In this document: one piece after another, positions 4,720-5,193 of the stretch
Position numbering within the stretch: position 1 is the stretch's first letter
How the letters are laid out: the number at the start of each line of letters is the position of its first letter
Assembly: GCA_031285245.1 (NCBI GenBank)
Contig: JAITWN010000160.1
Coordinates: 1 to 5,193 of the forward strand
Direction of reading: 5' to 3'
DNA length: 5,193 nucleotides
Origin: Chromatiales bacterium
GTDB lineage: Bacteria; Pseudomonadota; Gammaproteobacteria; SZUA-140
Made by a program: the position numbers and the translations under genes
Notes under the pieces: generated by a model
Database searches by the model: none
The model's input: only the letters and a program-made list of their open reading frames with translations
Told to the model about the DNA's origin: nothing

Positions 4720-5076
4720 ATGCTAGAAAATTATCTTCCGATTCTGGCTTTCATCGTCCTCGGCGTGTTCTTCGGCGTTGCACCCATGATCGCCGGCTTT
4801 GTCCTTGGCCCCCATCGGCCCGATCCCGACAAGAACGCTCCTTACGAGTGCGGCTTCGAAGCCTTCGAGGATTCGCGCGTCAAGTTCGATGTGCGCTACT
4901 ACCTCGTCGCCATCCTCTTCATCATCTTCGATCTGGAAATCGCGTTTCTGTTTCCCTGGGCTGTTGCGCTCGACAGCGTCGGCATGTTCGGCTTCATCGC
5001 CATGCTGATCTTCCTCGGCGTGCTGGTCATCGGCTTCATCTACGAATGGAAGAAAGGGGCGCTGGAGTGGGAATAG
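4720..5076 (+). CDS. nuoA: NADH-quinone oxidoreductase subunit A
   Basis: NuoA (mitochondrial ND3) is a small inner-membrane subunit of respiratory complex I, close to the quinone site at the junction of the membrane and peripheral arms. The 118 residues are normal for the short bacterial form; E. coli has a longer 147-residue version. Three hydrophobic helices fall at about 7-30, 59-80 and 89-109. The conserved loop between helices 1 and 2, NAPYECGFEAFEDSRVKFDVRYY (39-61), includes Cys44, the equivalent of the ND3 loop cysteine linked to active/deactive states in mitochondria. Helix 2 carries the conserved acidic pair Asp71 and Glu73 in FDLEIAFLFPW. The ATG at 4720 is the only start candidate after the last in-frame stop (TAA at 4672). 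No Shine-Dalgarno precedes it, which is unusual next to its neighbours. It overlaps nuoB by 10 bases and opens the nuo operon. Confidence 0.98.
   Translation: MLENYLPILAFIVLGVFFGVAPMIAGFVLGPHRPDPDKNAPYECGFEAFEDSRVKFDVRYYLVAILFIIFDLEIAFLFPWAVALDSVGMFGFIAMLIFLGVLVIGFIYEWKKGALEWE
5054..5059 (+). promoter_or_regulatory. Ribosome binding site for nuoB inside nuoA
   Basis: AAGGGG at 5054-5059 lies 7 bases upstream of the GTG at 5067. Together with the protein N-terminus this identifies GTG as the nuoB start within the last codons of nuoA. Confidence 0.5.
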
Positions 5077-5193
5077 AAGGCGTACTCAAGGAAGGTGTGA
5101 TTACTACCACCGCCGACAAGCTGATCAACTGGGCGCGTACCGGTTCGCTGTGGCCGATGACGTTTGGCCTTGCCTGCTGCGCGGTTGAGATGA
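5067..5193 (+). CDS. nuoB: NADH-quinone oxidoreductase subunit B, N-terminal fragment (3' end outside window)
   Basis: NuoB is the peripheral-arm subunit of complex I that carries the terminal iron-sulfur cluster N2, which passes electrons to quinone. Only 42 codons are present before the window ends. They begin with a GTG start and MGIEGVLKEG, followed by VITTTADKLINWARTGSLWP and MTFGLACCAVEM. The adjacent Cys37-Cys38 pair is the conserved tandem cysteine that supplies two N2 ligands (Cys63 and Cys64 in E. coli); the other two ligands lie beyond the window. The start overlaps the nuoA stop by 10 bases, a typical sign of translational coupling within the nuo operon. The short N-terminus before TTTADKLINWAR matches the form found with the short NuoA. 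The identification is secure despite the truncation. Confidence 0.96.
   Translation, partial: MGIEGVLKEGVITTTADKLINWARTGSLWPMTFGLACCAVEM

Noticed and set aside
4715..4720. TTGACA overlapping the nuoA start codon as a -35 box
   Set aside because: No credible -10 box follows at 16-18 bases, and it lies inside the coding start of nuoA.
1..5193. CRISPR array, toxin-antitoxin, transposase or phage genes
   Set aside because: No regularly spaced direct repeats and no ORF with such a signature were found. The only repeat element is the short palindromic doublet at 1516-1619.

Overview
The window is a chromosomal housekeeping segment from a GC-rich proteobacterium, most likely a gamma- or betaproteobacterium. 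All genes lie on the + strand. The order is ftsH (3' end), folP, glmM, tpiA, secG, tRNA-Leu(GAG), nuoA, nuoB (5' end). This combines the ftsH-folP-glmM-secG-leuU order known from E. coli with the tpiA-secG-tRNA-nuo junction known from several other gamma- and betaproteobacterial lineages. The proteins read as close relatives of the E. coli versions, and GlmM even keeps E. coli residue numbering. I cannot name a genus from the sequence alone.

Layout. 2-574: the C-terminal 190 residues of the FtsH membrane protease. 583-604: a perfect GC-rich hairpin just upstream of folP. 616-1485: folP (dihydropteroate synthase). 1486-1648: a gap holding a 104-bp palindromic repeat doublet (REP/BIME-like) that ends close to the glmM ribosome binding site. 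1649-2992: glmM (phosphoglucosamine mutase). 2993-3115: a 123-bp gap with no convincing signal. 3116-3877: tpiA (triosephosphate isomerase). 3904-4299: secG (translocon subunit, TTG start). 4336-4420: tRNA-Leu(GAG) with encoded CCA. 4421-4719: a 299-bp gap with a sigma70-like promoter, a short hairpin, an AT-rich stretch and a possible leader-peptide ORF that stops one base before nuoA. 4720-5076: nuoA. 5067 to the end: the start of nuoB, overlapping nuoA by 10 bases.

How the genes work together. ftsH, folP, glmM, tpiA and secG look like one co-directional block of essential functions: membrane protein quality control, folate synthesis, UDP-GlcNAc precursor synthesis, glycolysis and protein export. 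The block is probably read through into the tRNA. nuoA-nuoB open a respiratory complex I operon that appears to have its own promoter.

Nothing here is a defence island, mobile gene cassette or clearly new multi-gene system. The best candidates for undescribed biology are non-coding or very small. They are the putative translationally coupled leader peptide and foldable leader of nuoA, which lacks a Shine-Dalgarno, and the inverted repeat doublet next to glmM. The hairpin covering the start region of folP, which also lacks a Shine-Dalgarno, is a third.
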